Source: an uncultured Spirochaetaceae bacterium
GTDB taxonomy: Bacteria > Spirochaetota > Spirochaetia > Treponematales > Treponemataceae
Direction: 5' to 3'
Length of the DNA stretch: 64,000 nt
Assembly (NCBI GenBank): GCA_902802305.1
Contig: CADCLG010000016.1
Span: 16,339-80,338, forward strand
In this document: one piece after another, positions 42,801 through 57,800 of the stretch
Layout: each line of letters opens with the position of its first letter
Numbering within the stretch: position 1 is the first letter of the stretch
Notes under the pieces: model-generated
What the model was told of the DNA's origin: nothing
What the model saw: the letters and a program-made list of their open reading frames with translations, nothing else
The model's database searches: none
Made by a program: the position numbers and the translations under genes

Positions 42801-45800
42801 CAAATCTAAACCACTGATCACCTTCTTTAATGTTTTTATCAATGAAATCCTTTACAGTAATTGGAATACTCAAATCTTCATTGCTACGAAGACCGGATGC
42901 ACCAAGACTACTCAAAAGTTGTTTTGAAGTTGTTTGACTTTGCTCATCTTTGTCAAGATATGTGTAAGAATAACCAAGACCTCTATTACCACCTACAATT
43001 TCTGGAATAACAACAAAGAGTCCTTTAACTGTTATTCTGTCAGATTCTTCAAGCAACTTTGCAACTGCATTTGTATCGCTGGAATTTTTACGAGTAATGG
43101 AAGTTACTTTGTTACCATTTCTATCCAAACCTTCTTTATTTACATTGGCATATATACCAGAATAATCAGATATAAATTCTCCTTCATCAATTGTTCCATT
43201 TCCATTGTCATCTGTACCGTAACTGAATCCTGCAAAACGAGGACCACTATTACTTACAGAACATGGATAGGATTTTTTGCTAGAGTTGCCGGCTTTATCG
43301 TACGCAACGAAGTGTAATGTTACAGGACCGTCATAAATATTACTTGAGTATATACCAACATTCCATGAAACACTTGCGCCGTTTTCTGTCGTACCTTCTA
43401 CCATCTGGTCGCCATCATCATTATCGAAAGCAGTTCCTACCAATGAATAATTATAAGTTTTTGTATATCCATTGCTTCCGCCTTCCTTAACAGTGTTATC
43501 AATTATTTGTGCAAGACCAAAGTAAACAGTAAGATCATTCTGAGTAGTAAGCTGGGTATCAATAGTAATTTCAACCTCACCACTTGTAGCGTCATTTGCC
43601 CAATTCTTCTTTTCTACTCTGTTAATTCTGTAAGAAACATTATTTATACGGCAGAGACTTCCAACACGAACAACCTTGAGCTCGTTTGTGGAAAGAGTGA
43701 GTGTAAGAACATTCAAATCTACCTTAGGATAATCAGATTCAGAGTCTTCATCAGATTTTGAAATCCAGTACATATTATCATCCTCTATAAGTGTACTGAT
43801 AGCATACCAGTTATCCTTACCATCACCAGAACCAAAATCTTGCATTGGATCTACAAGATATTCAACATCATCGTCGTCTACTCTTGTATAATACATTGCA
43901 ATTCTATTGAAACCAGACTGATTTCTTGCAGTTGAACCTGAGCCAGAACCTTTTTCTTCAAAAGTACCGCTCACAGAATAAGTACCATCCGACTGATAAA
44001 CATAATTTGTAACAGTTTCAGAAAGTGTACCAATATTACTATTTATTGCTTCAAACTCAGGAACTTTATTATCGTATTTAAGTGAAATTGTAAGCTCATT
44101 TTCCTTGTTAGTTGGAGACTGGTTGTTTACAATTTTTATTGCATAATTTAAGTTACCATAACCATTTGGTGTTTCATCACCAACAGGAATCTTGAATGTG
44201 TATCCATTATATCCATTTTGACCTTGATCAAAGTGAGTACATAAATCAGTTTCATTTTGTATTTCGCTAAATTGTGCACTTCCATTTTCTTTCCAATAAA
44301 CCTTGGTAAGTGTTGAATTATCATCTTCACCAGAACCAACTAAATACCATGTTCCTGTAATATACATTCCGGCTTCATATGGTCTTCGTGCAATAATATT
44401 GTTTCCATCATACTTAACAAGTTCAATAGGTTGAACTTCACCAAAAGTTGGATTATCTGGATCTACTCCAAACCAAATTGTTGCAACATCACTTACTTTT
44501 CCAGTAGCACTTAATGCATAAGCATGTACGGCAATCTTTCGGTTTATACCAGATTCATTATTAATTGTATAATCACTTACACTTGTAATCTTTGAGTCAA
44601 GCTCATGAACTTGGTTCAAAGAAAGACTCCAGTTTAAGGTTCCCGAAGCTTTAATACCATGTCCACCAGGTAAAGGAAGTGACAGATTTTCCTGACTTGA
44701 AGAATCATTTGGATCATAGTTAGGATTTGGATAGGTAGTATCAACTTTATATGATATTGAAGAATAGTTTTCTTTCAAATACTCTATTTCTTCATACCAA
44801 TCAGAAGAGAATTCACCATTATTAAAACTAGGATCTATTTGTAAATAGATACCTTCGACTGAACTTGTCTTTATTTCACTTGAACCATTAACTCTTATAG
44901 TTCCACCAACAGAATGATCCACATCGTCTTCTTTAAATGTTGGATATGAAATCTCTACATCAGGTTTATCTCCCTGAGGAATTACGTTGAGCAATCGTTT
45001 TGCATATTCAGAAGTATTATTATAATTATCAACTGCATACAACCACAAACAAAGAGGTTTTACTGTAACATAGTTTGTATCTATAGTAACTCCGTATATT
45101 TGTTCAACCCAAGAGTTCATAGTTTTTGTATGATATTCAGTTGCAACTCCCGTAGCTGCATTTTCACCATTATCAAATACAAGTTTCCAACTCAAAACAG
45201 TAGCCTGATATTCATCAATTTGCTGCCATGATGATGGAGTCGTATCTGCATTTTCAGAAATTCCAAAGTAAAGATCGGCATTTTCATTTACAGTTCCGTT
45301 AACTTCAACCGACATACTTCCATAAACATTCATACCATCTACTTGATGGCTCAATATCATGAGCGATGGTTTATCATTATCAAAGGTAATAGGCTGTCTT
45401 TGTGTAGAATCTGTTCCTGCATTATCTGTACCTTTAATTTCTAATGAAAGAACTCCAGTACCGACTTTAGAAGTATCAATTAATACGACAACCTGCTGAT
45501 AATTAGGAGTTACTGAATTATTTATTACATTCTTCTTTACGGTAAATACCGATTCAGTATCATGAGTTCCTTCTACAGTTTCACTTGTAATAACAAGGTT
45601 CCTGCCGGCAAGAGAAATCTCAGAAGAAGCAATTCCATTATCATCTGTAACTTTGTACATTAAGTACATCATAGAACCTGTACCACCATGGGTTCCGCTA
45701 ATACTATTAAGTTTGTGCCAGTCATTATCTTCAGGGTTTTCAAGAATATTAGCAGTTATACTACTGAGTTCTGTTTCAGGTTCAATATACCACATACCAT

Positions 45801-48800
45801 CTTCAGGAAGTCCAGGTGCAGTAGTATCAGGCATTACGAAAATTCTATCATCTGGAGTATCAGAATAACCAAGTCTTCCGTTATCGCTTCCAATAATTTT
45901 TGGTCCATAAGGATTATTATCTGTAACGGTTGTACTTGTTGTGCTTGAAATGAATTCTCCACCAGCGCCATCAACCACTTTGAACAGAACAGTCTTAGCA
46001 CCATCAGTAGTAAATGAATAACTCCATCCACCATTTGAATACAAATTATTAGCTGACCAAGTGCTTCCACCATCTATAGAAACACGAATATCAGGATTAC
46101 CTTCATCATCATCAGAAACAGTACCGTAAATATCGGAACGCTTGTGCATCTTGTAATGTTCACCATACATGCCATTTAATTCAAGATTACTTATTCTTAT
46201 TACAGGTCTATCCGAATCCTGTGAAACGATAGCAGAAACTTTTCGAGAATTATCAATTGCAGCGGTATCATTGCTGCTGTTACCTACGTTACCAGCCTTG
46301 TCTGTACCAAGTGCGCGGAACCAGACCACCGTATCACCATCAGTTACACCAGATGCTGTTTCTGTATTAAAGTTTATAGACCAGTTTGCAAGGTTAGTTG
46401 TAATAGGGTTATCAGGGCTATCATATTTCTTCCAACCTGTACTATCTGCTGCAGGTGCTGATGTTCCAACATAATACTGTAAGAGTACGCTTTCAAGACT
46501 TTGATCATCACTTGCTGTACCACTGATTGTTGTAATCTTATTAATTTGAGTTTTATCGACTTCATTGTCTGCATCTTTAATAGCTTTTACTTTTACATCT
46601 GGATACTTATTATCAAGTTGAATCTGGAACAATGTATAAGTTGTAGCATTTCCAACATTATCAGTTACAGTGAATGCAGCACCACCGCTTGCAGTTACTT
46701 TATTACCAGGGATTTCAAGTATATAACCCATGATATCAGTATCAGATGATGTGTCATGAGCTATTACAACACGCTCACTTGTTGATACACCACTTAACGG
46801 AGCAGTTCCAATCTTTGTAAGAGCTACAGAAGCTACACCTGTACCACCCTCTGTATCCTCTGCCTGGATTGTTACAGAATAAGAAGTATTTGTACTTCCA
46901 TTTATATAAGTTCCATTAGAAAGGATTACGCCTGCAATTTGTGTTACAAGAGTACAAGTATCAGGAGCCTCTGTATCAACATATACTGTTATTGTAGAAG
47001 TAGCTGAAATATTTCCAGCAGCATCTACAGCACGTACAGAAATTATATTTTCACCTTGCCCTGTACAGTTTACAGTTCCAGTCCAAGAACTACCCTCTGT
47101 CAAAGCATTCCAGCTTTCTCCATCTGTAGAATACTGAACAGAAGCAACTCCAGAAAGCTCATCTGCTGCTACAACTGTAATTGGAATAAGATTTGTTTTA
47201 TACCAAATTGTATTATTAGCTGGTATATTGAGTGTTGAACCACTAATTGAATTAGCAACTTCTGCAGATGTGATTGTAGGTTTTACAGTATCAACCATAA
47301 TCTGCTTGCCTTCAATAACTGTAGTTCTGTTTGCGGCATCTTTTGCAGTAATTGTAAATCGGTGAACACCGTCTGCAAGATAGTTAGGCTCGCTAGAATT
47401 AGAACTTCCTACTACAAATGGTTTATTCCATTCCGGTGTAATATTCTCAGTAAGTTTAGCAAATGTTTGTGTAATACTTGTATTTGAACCAGCAGGTGCA
47501 GCAGGTGTAAAGTTATCGCTGAATGCAATTTCTACAAGAGCATTTGAATCAGAAGCCGTTCCGACTAATGATACAGAACCGTTTACAGTCTTACCAGAAA
47601 CAGGAATATTTGTTTCAGTTAATGTCGGAGCTGCTTTATCATAGTAGAAGGTTCTTACGAGAGAGGTTTGTTTATCAAGATTGTCTGTTGCACTTACAGT
47701 AAAGGTCAAGGTACCTTCTGTGCCACCAAGCGTCTGATCTGCAAGAGTAAATTGTCTTCCTGTCAGACTGAGATTACCATTTGCAATAGTTCCAGTTGAG
47801 TTTGCCAATGTATAGGTTGCAGTCTTTATTCCAGAACCGGCATCGTAAACTGTTCCTGAAATTGTAAATTCTGGCTGGACAGTTGGTTCACCTTCTGTAG
47901 GGGCAGTTACGGTTACCTGAGGCATTTGAGTATCGCGGTATACGTAATATCTCTGAACCTCACTCTGCTTTGTATTTGCATCTTCAGCATAGATTGCAAC
48001 CTGAGTAAGAGTATCATTAGGTGTAGTTATTGAAGTAGACCAATCACCTTCACTATCTGGAGTAACAAGGATTGGCTCATCAGAACCTACTGTTACAACT
48101 ACTGCTCCAGAGGATTTAAGCGCATAAGTATCGCTTGCAGTACCGCTTATTGTAAGAGTATCAGAAGCATAGTAGTAATTTTGTTCTTCATTTAATGTAT
48201 TAACAGTAAGAGTTGGAACAGAGCGGTCTACAATAAACTTTCTCTTAGCAGGTAATGATTCGTTACCAGCTGCATCTTTTGCCTTGTACCATAAGTACCA
48301 GGTTCCTTCACAAAGTTTTCCATTTTCTACATCTGGAGAAGTTCCTTCAACAAGATCCATTGTGATGTATTCATCACCATCGGTAAAGTTAGCATTAGCT
48401 ATCCAAGTTGATGGTGCATTTGTTCCATCTTGTGTGAACTGATAATACAAGCCCTTAACACCTACACCGCCTGAACCATCTGCCGCATTTCCTTTATCTA
48501 CAGCGTTAATTCTGAATGAGTAAGATTCTGCATCCAATGCCTTCTTACCGTTTGAATTATCCTGAGCAGGTGATTTTACATCTACTACAGGTTTAGCTGT
48601 ATCATAATTAACTGTAATCTTATAAGTTGAAGTATTGTCAGCCTTATCTTTTAATTCAATTTCATACGTATGTTTTGCAGTTGCAGTTGGAATTGACCAT
48701 TCTCCATCAGTAACTGTAAGTGAAGTTGCTGCGCCACCATCAGTAGAAAGTGTTGCACTATCAAAGTTTGCATCTGTAATTACACCGTTAATTGAATAAC

Positions 48801-51800
48801 CATTCGTGTTATTACAATAGTAAGTTGTATTTGAAGTAAGTTTAGCATTTGATGCGATTGTAGTGAACTGTGAATCTGTAAGATTTGTACCAAATAGACT
48901 TGTTGCAGGAGCTGTTGTATCAACTATTACAACACCAGAAGTATAAGATTCACTGTTATTTGCACGGTCTGTAAGAGTTATATCAACCTTATGTCTGCCA
49001 TCAATCAAACCAGTTGCCTTATAAGTCCATTCACCAGAAGAATTAACATTTACAGTATCTGTTCCGTTTATAGAACGAACTGCATATTCACCAGTAGATG
49101 AATTATAGTCATAAATACGTATTGATGCAGAATAAAGGTTAGCATCTGTTACTGTTCCACCAAATGTATATGCAGAATCATCGCAGTATTGAGCTACATC
49201 ATTATATACATGAGTAGGTTTAGTCTTATCATAAACAACATAAACTGTATATTGAGTTTCATTACCTGCTGCATCTTTAAGTTTAAGAGTATATGTATGA
49301 GAACCTTCAGTATATTCAGCTGTTGGAGTTTCTGTGTATGTCCAAGTCTCACCGTTTGTCCATGCTGAATCAGCTGGATTTATAGTATGAGAAACGCCAT
49401 CAACAACCATTGTAACTGCTCCATTTGCTGCCATAGCCTTTGCTTCGGTTATTGTTCCACTAAGTGAGAAAGTACCGTTAGCATAATATGGGGAAGAAGA
49501 TGTATTTTCACTTATTGCAGAAGCATTTATGTTTACAATCTGGCTAGCATTTGAAGTACATAATCCAGTTCCATTAAGTGTTGACGTAGGGGCAACTGTA
49601 TCAATAAATACATTTGTACTTGTTGCTTCTGTATCACGTCCACCAAAGTCTGTGGCTTTTACTTTGATATAATACTGTTTATCACCTTCAAGTCCATAAG
49701 TTTTATATGACCATTTGTTTTCATCAGAAACATTTGGAACTACAGTTCCGCTAGAAACAGGAGTAGCATTTCCAACTTCATAAACTTTTACTTCTACAAC
49801 ATCAAGATTTGCATCAGATGCTTGTCCAGTAAATGAATAAGAACTCTGATTTATATATTCAGGAACAGAATCAATACTTACTGACGGGTCAACAAGGTCT
49901 ATAAATACAGTGATTCGTGTTGTATCTGAAGGACGTCCAGCCACATCATAAGCCTTAATTTGAATCTGATGATTACCATCTGCAAAGAGATTTGAAATGC
50001 CTGTTGATGTTGCACTTGATGTTCCAGTAACAAAACTAGCAGACCAGTTATTTGCTGCAGGTTCACTTGAGGCATGAGTTGTGCCGGAAGTTATTGTTAC
50101 AGCTGAACAGTAATTATCAGAACCAACCTTACTGCTGTAAGTTGTAGTTGAAGTAGCATCAAAGATTTCTATATAGTCAATATCATTTGAATCCCAAACT
50201 GTTCCTTCAAGTGTAAAGTTGCCTTGTGCCTTTCCACTTGTACCTACAGTAGAATTTTCTTTGATATTTGGAATATTTGCATCATATTTTATATCTACGC
50301 TTGCAAGACTAGAAACATGACCAAGTCTGTCTGTTGCCTTTACATATACAGTAATATTACCTTCACTTGTGAAGCTTTGTTCTGCATTCCATGAACGGGC
50401 ACCGGCAGAGAATGTCTCAATAGGAGTCCATACAGCATTTTCTGCATTACTTGTTGAGAATGCTATAGATGCAACACCAGAACCTGTATCTGCTGTAGTA
50501 CCACCTATACTTACTTTTGAAGTCTGATGGTTAGAATTATTTTCAGGATATGAAATTGTAACTGTTGGCTCAGCAAGGTCTCGGTGGATTGTATATTCCT
50601 TCTCTGCAATCTTATCTACGATATCTTTTGCTTGTATAGTAAGTGTATAAGAATTATTGTTTGAAATAGTTTCTTCCGTTACAAGAGCATCAAATACATC
50701 TTTAGAAATTGACCAATTATTTCCATTCCAAATAACCTGCGCATTTGGTGTATCATTTGTACCATTTGTTAATTCAGTTTCATTAATCTTCAATGTAATT
50801 ACTGGATAACCAGCTGCGTTAGAAGAATCAGATGCACTTGCGGTTCCTGAAATACCTTCGTCAAAGTAGTAAATACCACCAACTTCTACTACAGTATTAC
50901 TTTCTTCAGAATTTGTTGCAACTGTAGCTGTAAGTGTTGGAGCACTCTTATCTACCCAGAAATGACGCTTAATTCTATTTGATTTATTACCAGCCTTATC
51001 TGTCGCGTAAACATGCAGGTACCATTCACCTTCGTAAAGTGTATTGGCAACATCAGAAGAGTTTCCTGTAACGAGACTTTGCTGCAGTGTCCATGATGAA
51101 TCAAGATTCTGTTCTGAACTCCAATTACTATCATCATATTCAGGTGTATCAGCCGAATGGTTGAAAATATATCTGTATTTAGCAAGACCAGCTCCAGTAT
51201 CACTTGCTTCACCACGGAATGTATAAGAATTCTGTGTAAATGCATCTGACTTTGCAACATCCTTATCTGGCATTGTTACACTGATTGTAGGTTCTTCTTT
51301 ATCTACTGTTGTTGTGAATGAAGAGCTTGTTATTGCCTTGCCAGCACCATCAGTTGCAGTTATTGTAAATACATAATCACCAGATGTACTCAATGTAAGT
51401 TTAGAGGAAGGATTTTCCGGATCACGTGGAAGATTTGCTATTGAAACAGTTTCGTTTATTCCATTCTGATTTTCTATTGTTTCAATAACATTTCCATCCT
51501 GCTTAACTTCTATCTTTGCAATTCTATAATCATCAGTTACAGTCGCATTAAGAGTAAAGTTTGTACTGATGAATGCACTTGTTGTATCAGCAAGAGATCT
51601 TGTCGAACTTTCTGTATCAAGCTGATAATAATTTAATGTAACTGTTGGTTTTGCAGTATCATACAAGAAGTAACCATTTTCATCAGTCATATCATTGATA
51701 ATAACTTCACCATTTGGAGAGCTTACATTATTGGCTTCATCAACTACTTTAACAAAGAGTTTCTTATAACCAGAAGTTTTGAATACATCGCTTGACTCAT

Positions 51801-54800
51801 TAAGTTCATTAAATACAGCAGTGTAAGTCCATACTGTCGTTCCACTTGCTTCTATCCAGTCAGTTTCTTTATCAACTGCCGCATCACCTGCATTACTTGC
51901 ATAAGATTTAAACTTCAACTGTACAAGTTTAACGCCAGAATCAGCAGAACCATTTAAGTTATCTTTAGTAGTTCCTGTAAATCTGAATGATGTATTTTCT
52001 GTTTGTGTTGAAGTAGGAGTTGCAGCACCTAAAACGGTAGGATTTACTGTATCAATAAAGAATGTCTTTGTAAGTGCAGCTGAGTTCTTCTTTGCAATAT
52101 CGTAACCTACGATTCTCAAGTTATGAATACCGTCCGCAAGAGGATTTGTAGCGGCCGCAAAAGTCATACTCCATGTATAAGCTTTTTTAGCTGCGCCGGT
52201 AAGATTCAAATCTCCATTATTATCTTCAACAAGAACATTCTTTGAATCTACTGTATTTACTTTTGCAGTTACGGTTGTTTCTTCTAATGAAACTCTCGCT
52301 GTACCAGAAGTATCTGCACTTGCTTTGCTTGAGTAAACCGTATCACCATCAGTGATTGTGATATAATCTACCTCATTTGTATCCAAAATATGTCCAGTAA
52401 GAGGAATTGAATAGCCGGACGTAAAGTAGGTGCTTGCACTTGAAACAATTGTATCTGTTTCTGTAATTGTAGGATTACATGTATCGCTGTAGAACTCGCG
52501 TGTGGCAGAAATTGTTTCGTGACCAAGTTTATCTGTAGCTTTTACGGTAAGATAAATTGTACCTTCGGTTCCAATACCAAGTGCTTTTTCCCAAGAAGTA
52601 CCGCTGATTGCTCCAGCGTCAATCCAGTTTGTTGTTTCAGTTATTTCATCAACACTGGTTACATCCGTTGTATATTTTACTGTTGAGACACCAATTCCGG
52701 CATCCGTTACAGAACCGCGTGCAGCAGGTACTGTACTGTATGATTCTCCGTCATTTGGAGAAGAAACTTCAAGCACAGGTCCTGTTGTATCATAAATTAC
52801 AGTGATTGTGTAAATATTGGCATTACCAGCTTTATCACGAACTGTAAACTTGTACGTGTTCGTTCCTTCTGCAATTCCAGATGGAGAGAATGTGAGTTTG
52901 TTGTTTTCACTATCCCATGATCGTGTCGGTACTGAACTTGTACCCTTTTCCACTTTAAGAGTATCATCATCTACATATTCAAAGTTTGTATCAGTTACAA
53001 CTGCATAGATTGAAGGAACTGCTTTTGCATAATATGTTCCGTTGTCTGCAAGATTTGTAGTACCTGTAATTTCCGTTCCATTTGCGTTATACAAATTGCT
53101 TGAAGTAAATGTTAATTTAGGATCATGAGTATCGACTGTTATTGGTGAACTTACAGCATAATTACTGTTACCTGCCTTATCTGTTACGATTACTTTTGCA
53201 GTATAAGTCTTATCTTCATATTCGTCGTCAAGGTCATATACCTTCCATGTCCATATATTTGAAGCATTAGGAGTTACTGTTGCACTCTTCACAGCAGCAG
53301 CATCATCAGAAGTATCTGTTCCTTCAAACAATCTCACTGTTACAGAAGCACGGTTTGTATCAATTGCCCTTCCAGTAAATGTATAGTTAGCCGAATTACT
53401 AAATACCGCATGAGAAGCAGAAGCATCAGTAAATTCTACTTCAGGAGGAGTCTTATCTTTGTAGAGTTTGTAAGTCTTTTCTGCACTCTCTCGACCTACA
53501 GAATCGACAGCCTTGACTTTTACTTCCAATTCTGTATCTGCCGTAAGATCAAGTTCTTTTGACCAAGAATCGCTTGTTCCGCCTACAGAAATTTCTTCTT
53601 CATTCGCACTGCCAACTTTTACAACAATTTTTGCCAGATTGTAACTATCGCTTGCTGTTCCTTCAATTGTGTACTTATCTGTGTTGTAATAATATGTTGA
53701 ATCTACAGTCAAATCTTCTACTGTGAATGAAGGTTCATTTCTGTCAACTGTAAAGTTTATTGGATCTGAAATTGCTTCGTTTCCAGCCTTATCTTTAGCC
53801 ATTACATACAAATACCACTTTCCTTCACAAAGTGCATTTGCTATTTCGGTTGTACCGGATGTAAGTTCATAGTTAAAACTCCAGGATTTGGTAGATTCTG
53901 TTACTGTTGTTACATTCTTCCAGTCTGCAGCATCTATCTCTTCCTGTGTAGGAGTTGAATCACTTCTGATAAAAGCATACTTGCATTCTGCAATACCTGT
54001 TTCATTTGCACCATCATATATAGTACCAGAGAAAGTTTGCGGACTCAGCCCTACAGCATTAATATCAGGTTCATTTTCAAGTGCATTTGCACTAATTACA
54101 GGATCTCCATTATCGTAAATTACGGTTGTATTATAATCAATAAAATTTCCTGCCTTATCTGTAACTTTAAGAGTATATAAATATGTTCCGTTTCCTGTAG
54201 TTCCTGTAATATTCCATGAAGCACCTGTCTGAGTTGCAGTAACATTTTTGTTGGAATCAGTTACATTTGCACCGTTTACCTTTAATTCAATACTGCTTAA
54301 ATCAAGATTCTTTTCTGTGATTATTCCACCTATTGAATAATCATCCTTTGCATAATATGTATTTCCTTTTGCAGCTCCGTTGGTAACTTCTACCAATGAA
54401 TCATTCAATAATCCGCTGGATTCGTTTGAAGTAATAACAGGTTTAGTTTTATCTATAAGTATATAATCTGAGTCGGTTGATGTATTTTCGTTTTCAGCAT
54501 TGTCTTTAGCTGTTAATTCTACCTTATAGTATATTCCGTCTTCCAGACCTGTAAACAACTGTTCAAAATGTCCGTTACTATCAAGAGTAACAGTCAAAGT
54601 CTGTCCAGCTTTTACTGGTGTAGCATCTTGTGATGTCTTTTTCCAGAGTACCGCTGTAGCTGTACGATTCACACCAGAACTTGGAGTTGCATCAGTTACG
54701 TCACCAGAGAATGTATAACTTGTGTCACTTATATATGAACTTACCTCTGAAATTGAAGTCATGTTTATTGTAGGTGCAACTGTATCTACATTAAATGCTT

Positions 54801-57800
54801 TAGTCGTAACGCTTGTACGACCGACTTTATCATAAACCGTAATTTCAAATGTATGAATTCCATCTGCAAGATAGTTAGCAGCTATAGAATTGGTATTTCC
54901 AACAACAAACGTTTTAGTCCATTCTGCACCAGTTGCCTCTGTATGTGCATCAGTTGTAGCTGCAAGAGTAATTGTCGCAGGAATTGCAGGAGTTGTTCCT
55001 GTTGCAGCTATTGCTTTACTTGCATAAAGTTTGTTCGCATTTGTATCTTTAATTGTTACATAATCAACACCGTTCAAATCCCATACTTTACCTTTAATAG
55101 TAAAGCCAGAGTTTTGATTTGTTTCTACATCTGTTGAAGTATAAGTCAAACTAGGAACAGACATATCAACCCAGAAACTCAAATTTTCTATATCTGATTT
55201 GTTTCCAGCTTTATCAGTACCATATATCCATAAGTTCCACTTATCTTCGTAAAGTTCACCTTCGGAACCAAGAGTTTTTCCAGATGTAAAGTATTTTGTT
55301 ATGCTCCATGTATCAGCAAGATTCTGTGCACTACTCCAATTTGTATCTTCATAAGAAGGAGCTGTTGAAGAAGTTATGAACTGATAATAGAACTTATCAA
55401 GTCCAGAGCCAGTTCCATCATCTGCTATTCCTTCAAATTTATTTGAACTTGTACCAATATAATCTTTTCCAAGTGCATTTATACTAATTTCTGGTTTATC
55501 CAAATCCATGCTTGCCGTAAATGTTGCAAGAGGAGCAGATTTTGCAGGAGTTGAATAATCTGTAGCGTCGATTGTATATGTATATGTTCCTGATTCAGTC
55601 AAATTAAGTTTCTGTGTCAAATTAGTTGGATCACGAGGAAGATTTTCGATACTGATTTCCTTAGAAGCCAAATCAACATTGCTGAATGTATCAATAACAG
55701 TTCCATTCTGTTTCACAACAATATCTTTAATCTTATAACCATCAGCTACAGTTGCATTCAAAGTAAAGTTTTCGTTTACATAAACAGAAGGAGAAGTTTT
55801 TCCTGCAAGAGAAATTGCTGCCTGTTCATCAGGCTTATAGTTGTTAAGAGTGATTTCAGGATTTCCTGTATCAAACAGGAATGCAGTTGATGGTGTATAA
55901 ACCTCACTAACATTATTTGCTTCATCAGTTACGCGTACAGAAATCTTCTTGTATCCGTCTGTACCGAATACGTTGCTTACTTCGCTTGAATTATAAACTG
56001 CTGTGTATGCCCATGTTGTTGTACCACTTGCATCAATCCATTCTGTAGTTGCCGATGGAGTTGTTGCACTTGCACTTTCATAAGCACTGAATTTAACTTC
56101 AACCTTCTTTACGCCTGAATCAGCAGAAGCATTTGTACCATCCTTAGTAGTTCCTGTAAACTTGAATGAAACACCTTCTGTTTGGTCTGTAGTTGGTGTC
56201 ACTGCAGTCAAAACAGTAGGATTTACTGTATCAATAAAGAAGGTCTTTGTGAGGGCAACTGAGTTTTTCTTTGCTGTATCGTAACCAACAATTCGTAAGT
56301 TATGAATACCTTCTGCAAGAGCATTTGTGCCTGTTGCAAAGGTTATGCTCCATTCATAAGCTTTCTTATCTGCTCCGGTAAGAGTCAAATCTCCACTATT
56401 ATTTTCAACAAGAACATTCTTTGAATCTACCTTATTTACTTTTGCCTTTATTGTAGCTTCTGTTAATGTAACTCTTGCTGCACCAGAAGTATCTACGCTT
56501 GCTTTGCTTGAGTAAACTGTATCACCATCGGTAATTGTGATATAGTCAACTTCATTTGTATCCAAAATATGTCCAGAAAGAGGAATTGAATAACCAGATG
56601 TAAAGTATGTACTTGCACTTGAAACAATTGAATCTGTTTCTGTAATTGTAGGATTGCAGGTATCGCTGTAGAACTCGCGTGTAGCAGCAACTGTTTCGTG
56701 ACCAAGTTTATCTGTTGCTTTTACAGTAAGATGAATTGTTCCTTCACTGGTAATACCCAATGATTTTTCCCAAGAAGTACCCTTGATTTCTCCAGCATCT
56801 GTCCAAGCTGTATTTTCATCAATTTCATCAACACTTGTTACATCAATTGTATATTCTACTTTTGCAACACCAATTCCGGCATCTGTCACAGAACCACGTG
56901 CATCAGGTACTGTACTGTATGATTCTCCGTCATTCGGTGAAGATACATCAAGAACAGGACCTGTTGTATCATAAATCACAGTAATAGTGTAAATTACTGC
57001 ATTTCCAGCCTGATCACGAACGGTAAAGTTATAGGCATTTGCTCCTTCAGCAATTGCAGATGGTGTAAATGTAAGTTTTTTGTTTGTTGAATCCCAGGTT
57101 GCTGTAGAAGCATTGCTTCCGTTTTTCTGAACTTTGAGAGTATCGTTTGCAACGTATTCAAAATGTTCATCTGCTACAGAAACATAAATTGATGGAACTG
57201 CTTTTGCATAATAAGTTCCATTGTCTGCAAGACTTGTTGTACCTGCAATTGCTGTTCCGTTCTTATCATACAATCCGCCTGAAGTAAACGTAAGAACAGG
57301 GTCTTTTGTATCGATTGTGATTGTAGGACTTGTGACAGTATTTGAATTACCGGCCTTGTCAGTTACTGTTACTTTTGCTGTGTACAAGCCGTTTTCATCA
57401 AGATCATATACCTTCCATGTCCATACGCCAGAATCATTTGGTATTCTGGTTGCTGTCTGCTTGGCCTTTACCTCACCGATTTTGTAAAGAGCAACTTCTA
57501 CTTTATCAAGTGTTTTGGTTCCTTCTGGGCTAGTTCCATCATATATAATACTGTCAATTGCAGTACCGCTGAACGTGTAGTTTACAGAATTATTGAATGC
57601 AGCTGCTGACGGTGATGTAATTGTAACTGTTGGATTAGTCTGATCTCTGTAAAGTTTGTATGTCTTTTCTGTACTTCTTCTTCCAACACTGTCCACTGCC
57701 TGAACCTTTACAATTGTAGGAACTTTTGCATTAGCTGTAGTAAGTGTTGAAGCTTCTGGAATTGTAGTAATTTCATAAGACCATGGTGATGTTGTAGAAG

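Noticed and set aside
51000..57500. Antisense open frames over the giant gene and lipoprotein genes
   Set aside because: Many frames of 60-200 codons appear opposite the repeat genes. They have no ribosome sites and no recognisable domains, and they recur where the sense repeats recur, so they are shadows.
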